Shown here: in pieces, positions 46,758-56,088 of the stretch
How the letters are laid out: each line of letters opens with the position of its first letter
How positions within the stretch are numbered: the stretch's first letter is position 1
Source of the DNA: Pseudomonadota bacterium
GTDB taxonomy: Bacteria; Pseudomonadota; Gammaproteobacteria; Acidiferrobacterales; UBA6901
DNA: 64,000 bases
Assembly: GCA_021790335.1 (NCBI GenBank)
Contig: JAJYEE010000004.1
Coordinates: forward strand, 60,309-124,308
Reading direction: 5' to 3'
The notes under the pieces: generated by a model
What the model was told of the DNA's origin: nothing
The model's input: the letters and a program-made list of their open reading frames with translations, nothing else
Database searches by the model: none
Translations under genes and position numbers: made by a program

Positions 46758-48155
46758 ATGCCTGAACCCAGAAAGAAGATTTTCGTGCTGGACACCAATG
46801 TCCTGATGCACGACCCGTCCGCGATATTCCGTTTCAAGGAACACGACATCTATCTTCCGATCGTCGTCCTGGAAGAGCTCGATAACGCAAAAAAGGGCAT
46901 GTCCGAAGTGGCGCGCAACGTGCGGCAGGTGAGCCGCTTCATCGATGACCTGATCGAAAACCGCGACGCCGACATCAGCAGCGGCCTGAAGCTGCCGGCT
47001 GCAGCCGAAACGATTCAGACCGGACGGCTCTATTTCCACATGGATGCCGTACACAGCCACCTTCCCAACGGCATGGCTGACGGCAGCCCGGACAATACGC
47101 TGATCGGCGTAACCCTGGACCTGGGCAAGAAGCACCCCGAGGCCGACGTGGTGCTGGTTTCCAAGGACATCAACCTGCGCATCAAGGCGCACGCGCTGGG
47201 AATCCGGGCCGAGGACTACACCAACGACCAGGTTCTGGACGACGCCAACCTGCTGTATACCGGAACGATGAAGCTCGGCCCGGATTTCTGGGAGACCCAC
47301 GCCAAGGACATGGAATCGTGGAAGGCGGATCAGGGCCGCACTTTCTACCGTATCCGCGGGCCGCTGGCGCGCACGTGGCTGCCGAACCAGTTTCTGTTCG
47401 ATGAAAGCGAGCGCGCCTTCGAAGCCGTGGTGCGACGGCTGGAGAACGACAGCGCAGTCATCGAAGTCGTCAAGGACTACGGCAGCGCCCACAACAGCGT
47501 CTGGGGCATCAGCGCACGGAACCGCGAGCAGAACTTCGCGCTCAATCTGCTGATGGACCCGGACATCGACTTCATCACGCTCCTCGGGCACGCCGGCACC
47601 GGCAAGACCCTGCTCACCCTCGCGGCCGCCCTCACCCAGACGCTGGAAGAAAAACGCTACAGCGAAATCATCATGACACGCGTCACGGTTCCCGTGGGAG
47701 AAGACATCGGATTCCTGCCGGGCACCGAAGAGGAGAAAATGGGACCGTGGATGGGCGCGCTCGAGGACAACCTGGACGTGCTTAACCCGAGCGAACACCT
47801 CGAACGGGGAGCCTGGGGTCGGGCCGCGACCCACGACCTGGTCCGCAGCCGCATCCGCATCAAGTCGCTGAATTTCATGCGCGGACGCACCTTTCTAAAG
47901 AAGCTCATCATCATCGACGAGGCCCAGAATCTCAGCCCGCACCAGATGAAGACCCTGGTGACCCGCGCCGGTCCGGGCAGCAAGATTGTCTGCCTCGGCA
48001 ACATCGCGCAGATCGATACGCCCTATCTCACCGAGACTACCTCCGGGCTCACCTACGTGGTCGACCGCTTCAAGCATTGGGAACACAGCGGGCACGTAAC
48101 GCTGCAGCGCGGCGAACGCTCGCGCCTGGCGGATTACGCGACGGAAATACTCTGA
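46758..48155 (+). CDS. PIN-PhoH fusion protein (PhoH2 type)
   Basis: A 465-residue cytoplasmic protein with an N-terminal PIN nuclease domain (about 5-150; acidic residues in FVLDTNVLMHDP, VVLEELDNAKKG and VVLVSKDINLRIKA) and a C-terminal PhoH ATPase (about 255-465; Walker A GHAGTGKT near 277-284, Walker B LIIIDEAQN near 382). PhoH2 proteins unwind and cut RNA in an ATP-dependent way. It follows bcp closely. Confidence 0.92.
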   Translation: MPEPRKKIFVLDTNVLMHDPSAIFRFKEHDIYLPIVVLEELDNAKKGMSEVARNVRQVSRFIDDLIENRDADISSGLKLPAAAETIQTGRLYFHMDAVHSHLPNGMADGSPDNTLIGVTLDLGKKHPEADVVLVSKDINLRIKAHALGIRAEDYTNDQVLDDANLLYTGTMKLGPDFWETHAKDMESWKADQGRTFYRIRGPLARTWLPNQFLFDESERAFEAVVRRLENDSAVIEVVKDYGSAHNSVWGISARNREQNFALNLLMDPDIDFITLLGHAGTGKTLLTLAAALTQTLEEKRYSEIIMTRVTVPVGEDIGFLPGTEEEKMGPWMGALEDNLDVLNPSEHLERGAWGRAATHDLVRSRIRIKSLNFMRGRTFLKKLIIIDEAQNLSPHQMKTLVTRAGPGSKIVCLGNIAQIDTPYLTETTSGLTYVVDRFKHWEHSGHVTLQRGERSRLADYATEIL

Positions 48156-48293
48156 ACGTCCGCGAGCGCGGCGGAACGGGCCCGGCATCCCGGGCAGGTC
48201 TGGACGATGGTGCGCAGGCAGCTGTTTCGCCGCGCATCACGCGCCGGCCGGATTCGGGTATTCAGGCTCCGCCAGGCGAAGACGGTACAGCGG

Positions 48294-48674
48294 TCATTTC
48301 TCACTCTCTCCGCCCAGCAGCTTCTCGTAGTGACGGCGGAAGATGACCTCGAGTTCGTCGATCACTTCGACGGAATCCCGGCCCTGGATGACATGCTGGG
48401 TCATGAGCGAAGAGGTCTCGTTCAGCATCTTGGAGCGGTCCAGCATCGGATAGGTCGCCGCCAGACGCTTGATGGCCTTCACCACGCTCTCCTGCGACGG
48501 ACGCGGGATGTCCGCCGGCACCGGGGCAGCGGGCGGGCCAGAAGCCTCGACACCGGCTGCGGCCTGGCGGCTGCGTGCGTCCAGGAATTCGGCGAACTCC
48601 AGCAGGGTTCGTGCCTGCGATTCCGGCAGGCTCCGCAGAATGTCGCGCAGCCGCTTCTCGTCAACTTTCGACAT
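48294..48674 (-). CDS. Conserved protein of unknown function
   Basis: A 126-residue soluble protein. The first 40 residues are helical (KRLRDILRSLPESQARTLLEFAEFLDAR), then a proline/alanine-rich linker (about 40-60) and a helical C terminus (LDRSKMLNETSSLMTQHVIQGRDSVEVIDELEVIFRRHYEKL). I do not recognise a named domain. It sits 34 bp after the amidotransferase-like gene on the same strand, suggesting an operon. Confidence 0.7.
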   Translation of the reverse strand: MSKVDEKRLRDILRSLPESQARTLLEFAEFLDARSRQAAAGVEASGPPAAPVPADIPRPSQESVVKAIKRLAATYPMLDRSKMLNETSSLMTQHVIQGRDSVEVIDELEVIFRRHYEKLLGGESEK

Positions 48675-48708
48675 TTTCCCCGCATTCCGTCATGGCAATA
48701 CCCGCGAT

Positions 48709-49455
48709 CTAGGAGTTGTCCGGAACATTCAGCCGGAATACCGGCATCTTGTGGCGTTCCTGCATCAGATCGAGCTCCTTCACCAGGGCGACGATCACCC
48801 GATCCTTGGTCTCCTCCATGCCCTTCCACTCCCTGCGCGCCTCGGCCAGCAGGTCGCCGATGTTGTCCGGGACCGGGCGCTTGGCCTCCATGATCATGTC
48901 CTCGATCATGCCGGGCTTGATCTCGGGCCGGAAAAGCATGCCGTAGCTTTCGTTCTGCGGCCGGACCGCCAGCCAGTTGCCGTCATCGTCCACCACGATC
49001 GGCTCCATACCCGCCGGCAAAGCGGCGCTGCCGTTGTACAGGACGAGCAGGCGCCGGCCGTCCACCGCTTCCGCCAGGGCATCTCCCGAACCCGCCGCCG
49101 TCCTGTGGCCGGTGGTCCAGTAGCCGGTATGCAACGGTGTTGCCGATATCCGGGCGCCTTCGTGCTCGGCCAGCAGCAGGGCGCCGAAACCGAAGGCCAC
49201 GATCGGACGCCGCGCCTGCCGGAAGACTCCGATCAGGCGCAATTCATCGTCGACCCAGGGACAGGCCTCGCGATCCGCGGTCGGATGGGACCCGCCCAGC
49301 AGGAACAGCGCGTCGAACTGCCCGGCACTGCCCGGCAGGTCCTGTCCTACGAACGGGCGAAAATAAATGAAACCGATGTCGCGCTTTTCAAGTTGGTTCT
49401 CGATGGTGCCCAGGAATTCGGAATAGGTATGCTGCACGACCACGAATTGCTTCAC
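48709..49455 (-). CDS. Glutamine-amidotransferase-like protein lacking the catalytic cysteine
   Basis: A 248-residue protein with a class I glutamine amidotransferase-like fold in its first 180 residues: FDALFLLGGSHPTADREACPWVDDELRLI resembles GMP synthase-type GATases, and the pattern continues to a C-terminal NESYGMLFRPEI. The nucleophile elbow that should read GxCxGxQ is AFGFGALLLA, with no cysteine, so no glutaminase activity is expected. The GTG at 49455 is the preferred start, since the family start KQFVVVQH follows; the frame extends to 49494. A 126-residue conserved protein follows on the same strand. Confidence 0.75.
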   Translation of the reverse strand: MKQFVVVQHTYSEFLGTIENQLEKRDIGFIYFRPFVGQDLPGSAGQFDALFLLGGSHPTADREACPWVDDELRLIGVFRQARRPIVAFGFGALLLAEHEGARISATPLHTGYWTTGHRTAAGSGDALAEAVDGRRLLVLYNGSAALPAGMEPIVVDDDGNWLAVRPQNESYGMLFRPEIKPGMIEDMIMEAKRPVPDNIGDLLAEARREWKGMEETKDRVIVALVKELDLMQERHKMPVFRLNVPDNS

Positions 49456-49539
49456 GGCACGACCCCGTCGCACGAATCGGCAGCACACCCGCACCGCCCC
49501 GGTGCGGCCCTCCCGATCCGGCCGCGCATCATAGGCACC

Positions 49540-50469
49540 TCAATCTCCCGCCTGCGCATCCTTGCTCTGCGCGCCGCGGCGCTCACAGTGCTCGTGGGCG
49601 AAGTTCATGAATTCGTCCACTGCCCGCAGGCGAAATTTCTGGCGCTGATGCACGAAGGAAAAAGGGCGCTCCAGCGGCGGCCTGAGCGGCAGCGCCACGA
49701 GCGTTCCGAGCTTGAGTTCCTTGCCCACGGTGGCACGTGAAACGATCGACACGCCGAGCCCGGCTTCGACCGCACTCTTGATCGACTCCGGGCTGCCGAA
49801 CTCCATGCAGAGATTCAGGTCCTGCAGCTGGATCCCGTTCAGAGCCAGATAGTCGCCGATGACCTCGCGCGTGCCGGAACCCTCTTCGCGGCACAGGAAC
49901 GGCAGGGTCGTGAGTTCGTCCACCGCAATCGCCGTCTTCTTCGCCAGTGCATGGTGCGGCGGACAGATGAAGACGAGTTCGTCGTGCCAGCAGACTTCCA
50001 CCGCCAGATTCTTGTTCGCCACCGGCGACTCCACGATGCCCACATCCACCGAGTTGTTCTCCACCAGATGGACGATGCCCAGGGAGTTGGACACGCTCAG
50101 CCGTACATTGACGTCGGGATAGCGCGCCTGGAATTCCCCGAGCAGTCCGGGGAGCACGTACTCGGCGATGGTAGTGCTGGCGCCGATGATCAGAATGCCG
50201 CTCACGTCACCGGTCAGCTCGCGCACACGGCTGTCCATCTCGCCGTACAGCACGATGATTTTTTCAGCATATTCGTGCACACGCTCCCCTGCCGCAGTGA
50301 GGCTGATGCGGTTATGGGTGCGGTCAAACAGGCGCGTATTGAAATACTCCTCCAGCTGGCGGATCTGGAAAGTCACCGCCGGCTGGGTCATATGCAGCGT
50401 CTCGGCCGCCTTGGTGAAACTGAGGAGACGCGCTACAGTGTGGAATACTTGAAGTCTGCGATCAGCCAT
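49540..50469 (-). CDS. LysR-family transcriptional regulator
   Basis: A 309-residue LysR protein with N-terminal winged helix (about 1-60: VARLLSFTKAAETLHMTQPAVTFQIRQLEEYFNTRLFDRT) and a substrate-binding effector domain. The effector part (ASTTIAEYVLPGLLGEFQARYPDVNVRL) resembles the CysB/CbbR-like group. Sulfur or carbon metabolism is only a guess. No divergent target gene has a matching function; the neighbouring gene on the other strand is a TM2 protein. Confidence 0.88.
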   Translation of the reverse strand: MADRRLQVFHTVARLLSFTKAAETLHMTQPAVTFQIRQLEEYFNTRLFDRTHNRISLTAAGERVHEYAEKIIVLYGEMDSRVRELTGDVSGILIIGASTTIAEYVLPGLLGEFQARYPDVNVRLSVSNSLGIVHLVENNSVDVGIVESPVANKNLAVEVCWHDELVFICPPHHALAKKTAIAVDELTTLPFLCREEGSGTREVIGDYLALNGIQLQDLNLCMEFGSPESIKSAVEAGLGVSIVSRATVGKELKLGTLVALPLRPPLERPFSFVHQRQKFRLRAVDEFMNFAHEHCERRGAQSKDAQAGD

Positions 50470-50579
50470 TCTGTCTTGTCAGAGAGACCGGGCGCCGGAG
50501 GCGCGGTTGGATTCAACTCTGACATTTCAGCATAATCGGGGCTTATTTCAAATATTTTTCGTTAATTGCCGTGCCATCC

Positions 50580-51107
50580 ATGAAGCGTGCCTGGGAAAAT
50601 CTGGATCTCGAAGGCGGCGGACTGCAGAGCGCGAACCGGCGCCTGGTCCGGCGCCTGAAACGGCGGAATATCGCGTATTTCCTGTGGTTTTTGTTCCCGC
50701 TCGGGGGGCACCGCGTCTACCTCGACGACCTGCCCCGTGCCCTGGGTTACACGGGGCTGACCACTGCGGCGATAATTCTGTACTTGAGCCTGGGCAACTG
50801 GCTCCTGCTCGTGCCGGTGGCAATCGCGGCCGCCTGGGCCTTGTACGATCTGGTCTGGATCGATCGTCGTGTAACCCGGATCAACAAGCAAATCCGCGTT
50901 GCGGAGTACCTGCGTTCAGACAACCGACCGCCCGCCGGATTCCGCGGTCGCTATACCGACGATGCCGGCATGGCGGCGGCCGCAACGGAAGAACCACCGC
51001 ATGACGGCAGTCCGGCGGGCGCCGCGACAACCCCCCACGGCAGGAAACGCATTCCATCCTTTGCCGAACAGGAACGCATTCTGCGGGAACTCGCCAAGCC
51101 GAAGTAG
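50580..51107 (+). CDS. TM2-domain-like membrane protein
   Basis: A 175-residue protein. A helix-rich start is followed by a TM2-like region (about 30-85: RNIAYFLWFLFPLGGHRVYLDD, then two membrane helices) and a polar C-terminal part with RKRIPSFAEQERILRELAKPK. Function unknown. The frame can begin at GTG 50571, three codons earlier. It is divergent from the LysR gene. Confidence 0.7.
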   Translation: MKRAWENLDLEGGGLQSANRRLVRRLKRRNIAYFLWFLFPLGGHRVYLDDLPRALGYTGLTTAAIILYLSLGNWLLLVPVAIAAAWALYDLVWIDRRVTRINKQIRVAEYLRSDNRPPAGFRGRYTDDAGMAAAATEEPPHDGSPAGAATTPHGRKRIPSFAEQERILRELAKPK

Positions 51108-51152
51108 CCCGCGCACCAGCCGGAGGACGTGGCGTCCAGCATCGATTTGCGA

Positions 51153-51347
51153 TTAACGGTCCAGCAGCGGAACGTACCGCTGCACGGCCCGCACGACGGG
51201 TTCGAAGATCGCCCCGGGCGGGTGGCCGGCGCAACACTCGATGCGCCGGCCCATCACTCCCGGTAGGCTGCCCAACAGTCCGGCGACCGCGCCACCCATC
51301 CCCGCATGCCGGTGCGCATTCTGCCGCCGTGCGGCGGCCGCCAACAT
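51153..51347 (-). CDS. Possible small protein (64 aa)
   Basis: A frame with codon use like that of real genes (high GC in third position), reading MLAAAARRQNAHRHAG at the start and FEPVVRAVQRYVPLLDR at the end. There is no clear ribosome site and no recognisable family. It lies just downstream of the TM2 gene on the opposite strand. Confidence 0.25.
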   Translation of the reverse strand: MLAAAARRQNAHRHAGMGGAVAGLLGSLPGVMGRRIECCAGHPPGAIFEPVVRAVQRYVPLLDR

Positions 51348-51389
51348 CGTGCCGCACGCGGGCGGTCCGGGAGGACACGGATCCGCGCG

Positions 51390-52550
51390 CTAGCGGGCGT
51401 TGCCGAGCTTCGCGAGCCCGGCGAGGTCCACGGCCTGCGCGTCCTTGTACAGGGTCGCCATGCCCGGTCCATTGCCTGTGACTTTGACCTTAAAGCGATC
51501 AGCCACGATCACCGAACAGGTACCGTAGCGGTCGCTCGCGACCCAATGCTCCATGACGGTGTTGCCATACTGCTGGAAGATCTTGTCGTAGCCAGTGGTC
51601 GTGTTCTGATCTTTCTGTATGGCCCCCGACAGGGCCAGCATGGCGCGTTCGGACGCAAGATCCGTGATGCTGATCTTGATACTTTGCGCCCCGGTGCCGT
51701 ACTGCGCCTTCGCGCTGCTGATCTGCAGGCCGGACAAGCCGCTGCTGAACGTGCTGACCGGACCTCTCGCCAGGCCATCCACTGTCGCCGGCAGGAAGGC
51801 GCCCAGCTGGCCGGGTGCCAGCGGTTTGACCGGACCCGATGCGGGTCCTGCGCTTGCAGCCGCACGCATGGCGTCCCGCATTGCCGGAGTGGCAATACCG
51901 GTACCGGGTAAACCGCCGCGGTGGGACGTCGAGAACGGCGACGCAGCGCCGGGCGCCATCGCCCCGATGCCGCTCAGCGCCGCACTGGCGGCTCCGACCG
52001 CGATGGCGAGGACCACACCGATCACGATGAGCAGCGCGGTAAAGCCCGCGGCCCGACCCTGAGGCACGGTGAGCACGGCTTGCGCGCCGACCCACAGGAG
52101 CCAGATGCTGTAAATCAGTGCAGCCAGCTCTGCCACGGCAGCAACTACTCCGAATGCCGGAATCAGATGCAGAACACCGGCCACCCAGACCGGCGCCCAT
52201 GCATAGGCGACGAGCTTCAGCGCCTGCACATTGTCTTTGTGACCGCCAAATGCGGGAGATATCGCGGCGGCAAGCAGCGCAACGAGGTAGACCACAACGA
52301 GCGCCAATACGTAGCCCACCAACATCTGCAGAAGCAGCGCGCCTACCCCCACGCGGACCGTGCCAACGAACGGCAGCGAAAGCCCGAATACCGCAAGGCC
52401 GATGAACATCGAGACCGGGGTGATCGCCGCCAGCCACACAATCCAGTCACGATACAGCGAAGATGGCGTCGTCTGCTCAGCTGCTATGGTGGCCCACGTG
52501 GCGCGCGGCGCGAACAAAAATCCGCTAAGTCGCGAAAGAAGCTTTTCCAT
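51390..52550 (-). CDS. Yip1-domain membrane protein
   Basis: A 386-residue protein. Residues 1-190 have about five membrane helices of the Yip1 type (SLYRDWIVWLAAITPVSMFIG, LKLVAYAWAPVWVAGVLHLIPAFG); the C-terminal 190 residues are soluble, with a segment TGYDKIFQQYGNTVMEHWVASDRYGTCSVIVADRF that looks like an adhesion or sensing domain. The ATG at 52550 has AAGGGGG upstream; in-frame starts at 52592 and 52571 are weaker. Function unknown. The last gene of the exported/membrane protein island. Confidence 0.75.
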   Translation of the reverse strand: MEKLLSRLSGFLFAPRATWATIAAEQTTPSSLYRDWIVWLAAITPVSMFIGLAVFGLSLPFVGTVRVGVGALLLQMLVGYVLALVVVYLVALLAAAISPAFGGHKDNVQALKLVAYAWAPVWVAGVLHLIPAFGVVAAVAELAALIYSIWLLWVGAQAVLTVPQGRAAGFTALLIVIGVVLAIAVGAASAALSGIGAMAPGAASPFSTSHRGGLPGTGIATPAMRDAMRAAASAGPASGPVKPLAPGQLGAFLPATVDGLARGPVSTFSSGLSGLQISSAKAQYGTGAQSIKISITDLASERAMLALSGAIQKDQNTTTGYDKIFQQYGNTVMEHWVASDRYGTCSVIVADRFKVKVTGNGPGMATLYKDAQAVDLAGLAKLGNAR

Positions 52551-52613
52551 ACTGATATCCCCCTTGGTCATGGTTATTTGCTGTTTTTGCACCCGGCACG
52601 GCTACGGCTACGG

Positions 52614-53966
52614 CTATGGCCACTGCGGAGCGCCGGGAAAATTGAAGTTGTAGGGAAAGTACGGCGGTTTGCGCGCAGCACCAACGATTTCGACGATGCG
52701 GCCTGCAGATACGGCCCAGACGTTTCCGTCATGGTCGATGGCGATATCCCGGGCTTTCACGCCGGCAAAATGCTGGATGATCTCGCCGTTGGCCGTAAAA
52801 TTTACGACTCCATGTTCCATCGGCGCGTATGCCCAGATTGTTCCGTCCGTCGAGATGGCGAAACGACCGATAAGCTTGAGCGCCTTGGCGCAGATTTTAT
52901 GTTTCACCACCCCGTGTTTCAGATCGACGGCAACCATTCCCGCATCCCACGAGCGCCACAGCAGACCATCCGGGGAAAACGCCGCATACCGCAACCCGCT
53001 ACCGCCATCGCCACCGATTTCCCCGGGATTGGTCCCGACATCACAATCCCACGGTTCGCTCGTCAGATCGAAGTCGCGGACCAGATGGCCTTCGGTCGAG
53101 GGGACGCCGCCCGCCACACATTCCGTGCATTTGTGTTCGGAGTCCTTGGTCGTCAGCATTGCGGACAGGTTCGTGTACCTGCCTGATGCCGTGAAAACCA
53201 GATTATCAAAAATGCGCCAGTCGCTGGTTCTCCTGAGGACAGTGCTGGGCGGTTGGGAAATGACGAAATCCATATACTTGACCTTGCCGACCAGCGTTCC
53301 GTTGTCGTCATAGACACGAAGTCGCGAATTCCCTCCCCATAATCGGTTCATGGCGGACTGTGATCCGGTTTTAGGCTCAGGAACATCGGGATCGACCTTT
53401 GGCGACGCTTCCGTGACAACCCAGATGTACCCATTGGGTGCGATCGTGAGTCCTCGTGCATTCATGCCCGCGCTGACCGGCTTTCCGATGATCGATCCGC
53501 CCGGTGATATCTCATACAGCTGCGACGACCTTCCATCAGTGACGACCCAGACATCGCCATTGTGATCGATGGCCACGCCGGTCGGGTGTGCGATATTGAC
53601 CGTTTGCGCATTGGATTTGACGCATTGCTGGAATTGCGCGGCAGCGCTCTGAAGCTGGGACGCGGACATTTGACCCCGGCCCGTCCAGCATGCGGCGACA
53701 GAGGACATGGGATTCCACGTGGCCGGATATCGGCCAATCAATTTTCCTGCTGGCGCGAACGCGTATAGTGCATGATATTTACCCCCGGCATCTGCGTTGA
53801 GTACCCACACCGTCCCGGACTTTGAGATAGCGATCTGGCTGAAATCGTGATTCGCTTTGGGAACCTTGTAGACCATCTTGACGTATGGAGCGCTGTGCGC
53901 GGACACGGGCGTCAGCGCAACAAGACAGGCCGCGAGAACCATCACTTGCACATGCTTAGCGCCCAT
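52614..53966 (-). CDS. Exported NHL/Vgb-type beta-propeller protein
   Basis: A 450-residue protein with a signal peptide (about 1-27) followed by blades of the NHL/virginiamycin-lyase type: IAISKSGTVWVLNADAGG, GVAIDHNGDVWVVTDG, GLTIAPNGYIWVVTEASP, YAAFSPDGLLWRSWDAG, RFAISTDGTIWAYAP and DIAIDHDGNVWAVSAG. It has cysteines in a KCTECVAGG segment. The ATG at 53966 is chosen as the start of the signal peptide. No enzymatic motif is apparent. Downstream of a small exported protein gene on the same strand. Confidence 0.75.
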   Translation of the reverse strand: MGAKHVQVMVLAACLVALTPVSAHSAPYVKMVYKVPKANHDFSQIAISKSGTVWVLNADAGGKYHALYAFAPAGKLIGRYPATWNPMSSVAACWTGRGQMSASQLQSAAAQFQQCVKSNAQTVNIAHPTGVAIDHNGDVWVVTDGRSSQLYEISPGGSIIGKPVSAGMNARGLTIAPNGYIWVVTEASPKVDPDVPEPKTGSQSAMNRLWGGNSRLRVYDDNGTLVGKVKYMDFVISQPPSTVLRRTSDWRIFDNLVFTASGRYTNLSAMLTTKDSEHKCTECVAGGVPSTEGHLVRDFDLTSEPWDCDVGTNPGEIGGDGGSGLRYAAFSPDGLLWRSWDAGMVAVDLKHGVVKHKICAKALKLIGRFAISTDGTIWAYAPMEHGVVNFTANGEIIQHFAGVKARDIAIDHDGNVWAVSAGRIVEIVGAARKPPYFPYNFNFPGAPQWP

Positions 53967-54212
53967 TAAGATGGAACTCCCATTCAGTAGCCGCAAGACT
54001 GCAGGAAATCGCTATTTTTCTGTATCTCCAGCGGATCCCGATGAGGGCAGCTACACCGCGCGCCGCCGTTGTCGCAGCCGACAGGCAGGAATGCCGACCG
54101 GGGGCCTTTTATGGCGACGCGCATAGCACCGCCCTCGAGGACCGGGTATTCCGCTTTGTCTGCCGCAGGTTGTCGTGCGCCATGGCCATGACGGGCGGAC
54201 CTGCTCATCCCG

Positions 54213-54773
54213 TCATCGGAATACGATCGGGTAGCGCATGTAATAGGTATCCGGATAACCCGGATCATTGTTTGCGGTGTAGCGCAGGATCAGCCTGACA
54301 ATCGGATTTGATCTTGTCGGACGCGGCACGTTCGGGATCGCGTAATACACCGTCATCCCCTGCCGGGGAGAAATGTTTGTAGTCATCTGCGATGCTCCTG
54401 ACCTGGAGAACGGGGTCTCATTGGTCGTCGCATTCGTTCCGTCCTTGTAAAACGCGGTGATGTCGACGCCGGGCGCGTTAGCGTCGCCACTTTGCACATT
54501 TTCCACAGGAACCCTGAAAACGAGATAGCCGTCCGGAGATTGGACAGCGGCAACGTAGGGTGCAATGGCGGTTGCAAAGCGATCGCCAATGGGTACCCAG
54601 CGAATCTCCATGATGCGGTAGTTGAAACCGGTGAAATGGAAGGGCACCCCCATGCAGGCAGAGTTGCCATGCTCCGCATGCCGTGGAATGTCGCGCGCGA
54701 CTGACGAATTCGCCAACGGGAGCCCAATCAATGCGACGAGTAATGCAGCGGTAGTTGCGGAAGCGTGGGACAT
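54213..54773 (-). CDS. Exported protein of unknown function
   Basis: A 186-residue protein with a signal peptide (about 1-27, ending SSVARD) and a strong ribosome site (AAGGAGG). The mature part is beta-rich (PDGYLVFRVPVENVQSG, QGMTVYYAIPNVPRPTRSNPIVRLILRYT) with one cysteine. No family recognised. It lies between the NHL propeller gene and the IS110 remnant, in an island of exported proteins. Confidence 0.7.
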   Translation of the reverse strand: MSHASATTAALLVALIGLPLANSSVARDIPRHAEHGNSACMGVPFHFTGFNYRIMEIRWVPIGDRFATAIAPYVAAVQSPDGYLVFRVPVENVQSGDANAPGVDITAFYKDGTNATTNETPFSRSGASQMTTNISPRQGMTVYYAIPNVPRPTRSNPIVRLILRYTANNDPGYPDTYYMRYPIVFR

Positions 54774-54799
54774 GGTTAACCTCCTTCTTCGTGTTCTGA

Positions 54800-55060
54800 A
54801 TTGTTGGATTTCACATAGGGCTTCACGAACTGTGGGTCATGAGCTTCGCCTTGTGGCCCATCGTCTGGAGTTTGCGCACCCAGTTGTGCCTGCTACCGCG
54901 GGCCTCCATGCCGATCATGGCAGGGACCGAGGTTTCCGAAGCACGTTAGCACCTGCTCGCGCTTGATCTGCTTCTTCAGCACCACCCTGTCATACCCGTG
55001 CGCGTCATGCATCTGGATGGCTATCTTTGCCAAGTTGAGCCCCATGATCGCAAGTTTCAT
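54800..55060 (-). pseudogene. IS110-family transposase remnant
   Basis: The minus strand encodes the N-terminal part of an IS110/IS1111-type transposase in pieces. MKLAIMGLNLAKIAIQ-MHDAHGYDRVVLKKQIKREQVL (from 55060) is followed, after a frame change, by MIGMEARGSRHNWVRKLQTMGHKAKLM, then in a third frame by PQFVKPYVKSNN. Relatives read these as one stretch (...IGMEACG...HxVKLMAPQFVKPYVKSNKNDxxDAEAI). The catalytic core is missing. A decayed element; no ends were seen. Confidence 0.75.
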
Positions 55061-55256
55061 GCGTCGCCTACCCCCGGTTTGGATGAGGCAGCCACCGCTT
55101 CACTCTGGCACTTTAGAGATGCCGCTCAGGGAAGGGGTGGACGTTCCTTCAATCTGAGCAGTGGGCGCCTGGTTCTCCCGAAATTCCGGGCATCTTTAAC
55201 GATGCCTTTCATTTTAAGTTCGGACGGCCACTGCCATGCGTGGGCCACGCGATGCT

Positions 55257-55619
55257 CTACCTCCCCGGGGCGGCGACGTTGGACGCGCGGCTATCAGGCC
55301 AATGGTGCTGCTCCAGGGGCCCGCGACCGGGCGGGAGATGCACTAAGCCGGCTTCTTTGTTGCCGCGTAGCCTTTGCCCCGCCGCCCGCATGCCGGCCGT
55401 GGTGCCGTGCGCGCCTTTGCTGTGGGCGTGCTCGGCCACTGCATTGAGCGGCTGTGGGTAGTGGTAATGGCGCACGACCTGGCTGGAGTCGGAGTGGTAC
55501 GGGGTTTGCGCGACGGCCGGCAAAGCCGTTGTGGCAAGCGTTAGCGCCAGAACAATCAGTCCTGTGCGGACCGGCGGTACGGGGCGATGGACCAACTTTG
55601 CGGAAGTGCTGTGGATCAT
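55257..55619 (-). CDS. Possible small exported protein
   Basis: A 120-residue frame with a plausible signal peptide (about 15-38, ending PAVAQ) and a histidine-rich mature start (SSQVVRHYHYPQP). GGAGG lies 10 nt before the ATG. The C-terminal part is arginine- and glycine-rich and may not be real protein; no family recognised. The sequence upstream is a 380-bp block that also occurs next to the third propeller gene. Confidence 0.4.
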   Translation of the reverse strand: MIHSTSAKLVHRPVPPVRTGLIVLALTLATTALPAVAQTPYHSDSSQVVRHYHYPQPLNAVAEHAHSKGAHGTTAGMRAAGQRLRGNKEAGLVHLPPGRGPLEQHHWPDSRASNVAAPGR

Positions 55620-55638
55620 AAAGATGATTCCTCCAGGG

Positions 55639-56018
55639 TAATGAATGGAATAAAAGTCTGCGCGTATTCAGCATCACGCGGAAACGCAGTCGCAGGAAGC
55701 CCGGCGCCCGGTCACATGCAGCCCGTGAACCACCAACAGCCCATGCACTGCCACCCGCAAGGCAAGCGGCCGGATCTTGTGTTCATTTTCGCCCCCCGCA
55801 GGAACAGGTCCGGCGCAGGATGCGTCATTGGGGCATCGCGAAAGCATGCTGACCCCGGGAACACGGGCTCTATGACGGATATCCCAGACGCAAGACTGAA
55901 AAAAATGGTTCATGCTCCCTTCCCCTCCTGACAATCAGGAACACGCGGCCGGATATGAACATCCATGCAGCACGGCAGCAACCCTCAGACCGCTCAGCAG
56001 CCGCTTGCTCCACGGACG
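55639..56018. repeat. 380-bp repeat, copy P
   Basis: Identical with 60843-61222 (copy Q) over 380 bp by direct reading, same direction. It lies 70 bp past the stop codon of the first propeller gene. Its minus strand holds a 79-residue frame (55674-55913) and a 24-residue cysteine/tryptophan-rich frame (55712-55786). Confidence 0.85.
55674..55913 (-). CDS. Small ORF in 380-bp repeat (copy P)
   Basis: A 79-residue frame starting MNHFFQSCVWD, with AGGAGG 10 nt before the ATG. It has five cysteines. An ATG at 55934 is in frame. No family recognised; the identical copy is at 60878-61117. Real only if both copies are conserved elsewhere. Confidence 0.25.
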   Translation of the reverse strand: MNHFFQSCVWDIRHRARVPGVSMLSRCPNDASCAGPVPAGGENEHKIRPLALRVAVHGLLVVHGLHVTGRRASCDCVSA

Positions 56019-56088
56019 AAGGTGCGCGTCAGCGCCGAATCCTCCGCCGAGACCCCGCCCAACCACTGCATCCTCTTCCACCTCATAC

